From positions 1-6,560 of the forward strand of contig JAITDF010000722.1 of NCBI GenBank assembly GCA_031282705.1: a stretch of 6,560 bases of DNA, in the 5' to 3' direction. Shown in pieces: positions 6,371 to 6,560 of this stretch (position 1 is the first letter of the stretch; each line of letters starts with the position of its first letter). Both the position numbers and the translations under genes were made by a program. The DNA is from Opitutaceae bacterium (GTDB lineage: Bacteria > Verrucomicrobiota > Verrucomicrobiia > Opitutales > Opitutaceae). Below the pieces are notes generated by a model. The model did no database searches and had not been told where the DNA came from. It saw only the letters and a program-made list of their open reading frames with translations.

Positions 6371-6443
6371 TTCTCTTTCTCTTTTCCTCTTTCCTCGTTC
6401 TCCTTCGTCAGGAACGAGCAGGGAGACAGATAAAGATCAAAGA

Positions 6444-6492
6444 CTGATGTTACGCGGCTCCGTCGTACCGCAGACTTCCAAGTCTGCTTCGA
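6444..6492 (-). repeat. Dispersed repeat, right inverted copy with palindrome GCAGACTTCCAAGTCTGC
   Basis: Bases 6444-6487 are the inverted partner of 5496-5539 (41 of 44). Bases 6462-6492 are an exact inverted partner of 5333-5363 (31 of 31). The perfect 18-bp palindrome is at 6470-6487. This copy joins features of two left-hand elements, which shows they belong to one family. Confidence 0.92.
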
Positions 6493-6535
6493 AGCTCATG
6501 CCTGATTGCGGGTTCGCGGCCAGGCGTGAGTTTTT

Positions 6536-6560
6536 AAGCAGGTTTGGAAACCTGCGGTAC
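6536..6560 (-). repeat. Palindromic repeat GCAGGTTTGGAAACCTGC at window edge
   Basis: The palindrome occupies 6538-6555 and is followed by ggtac, where the window ends. All 25 bases are the exact reverse complement of 5403-5427. The element probably continues beyond the window. Confidence 0.9.

Larger units (their letters stand above)
6202..6443. other. Spacer after queD with simple repeats
   Basis: No gene is supported. Bases 6226-6255 weakly resemble the repeat module start (aacgtcccgc, then cagactg). A GC-rich set of short tandems follows at 6281-6324, then two copies of tttcgtccatcgt (6344-6370), then a pyrimidine-rich run to about 6402. No clear terminator for queD is visible. Confidence 0.55.

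Overview
The window is a GC-rich bacterial chromosome segment with four confidently recognised protein genes separated by unusually repeat-rich spacers. The genes are mreB (minus strand), a CPA2-type cation:proton antiporter (plus), rph encoding RNase PH (plus) and a QueD/6-pyruvoyltetrahydropterin-synthase-family enzyme (plus). The high GC, the scarcity of Shine-Dalgarno sequences and the style of the dispersed palindromes suggest a member of the Verrucomicrobiota, perhaps Opitutaceae. That assignment rests on remembered resemblance and was not tested by any search.

Layout. Positions 1-264 hold no supported gene, only a fragment of a dispersed repeat and two GC-rich hairpins beyond the mreB stop. 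mreB runs leftward from 1281 to 265. A 275-base divergent spacer (1282-1556) separates it from the antiporter and contains a near-perfect 37-bp inverted repeat built of 7-bp units. The antiporter runs 1557-3977. The next spacer (3978-4373) opens with 9-bp units in eight direct copies followed by four inverted copies, able to fold into a 41-bp stem, and continues with short 8-bp and 13-bp tandem repeats up to the rph start. rph runs 4374-5144. The 601-base spacer after it (5145-5745) is packed with 18-bp palindromes and a partly duplicated module. The queD-like gene (5746-6201) follows. The right end (6202-6560) has GC-rich and pyrimidine-rich simple repeats and inverted copies of the palindromic elements seen left of queD, so queD lies between oppositely oriented repeats.

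The genes are housekeeping functions that do not form one pathway: cell shape (MreB), ion and pH homeostasis (antiporter), tRNA 3'-end maturation (RNase PH) and probably 7-deazaguanine/queuosine precursor synthesis (QueD). No operon is evident; all three intergenic gaps between genes are 275 bases or more. The most notable content is the repeat architecture. Two spacers carry the same design (short tandem units, spacer, the same units inverted) made from unrelated sequences, and a palindrome family shows paired arm changes that keep its stem.
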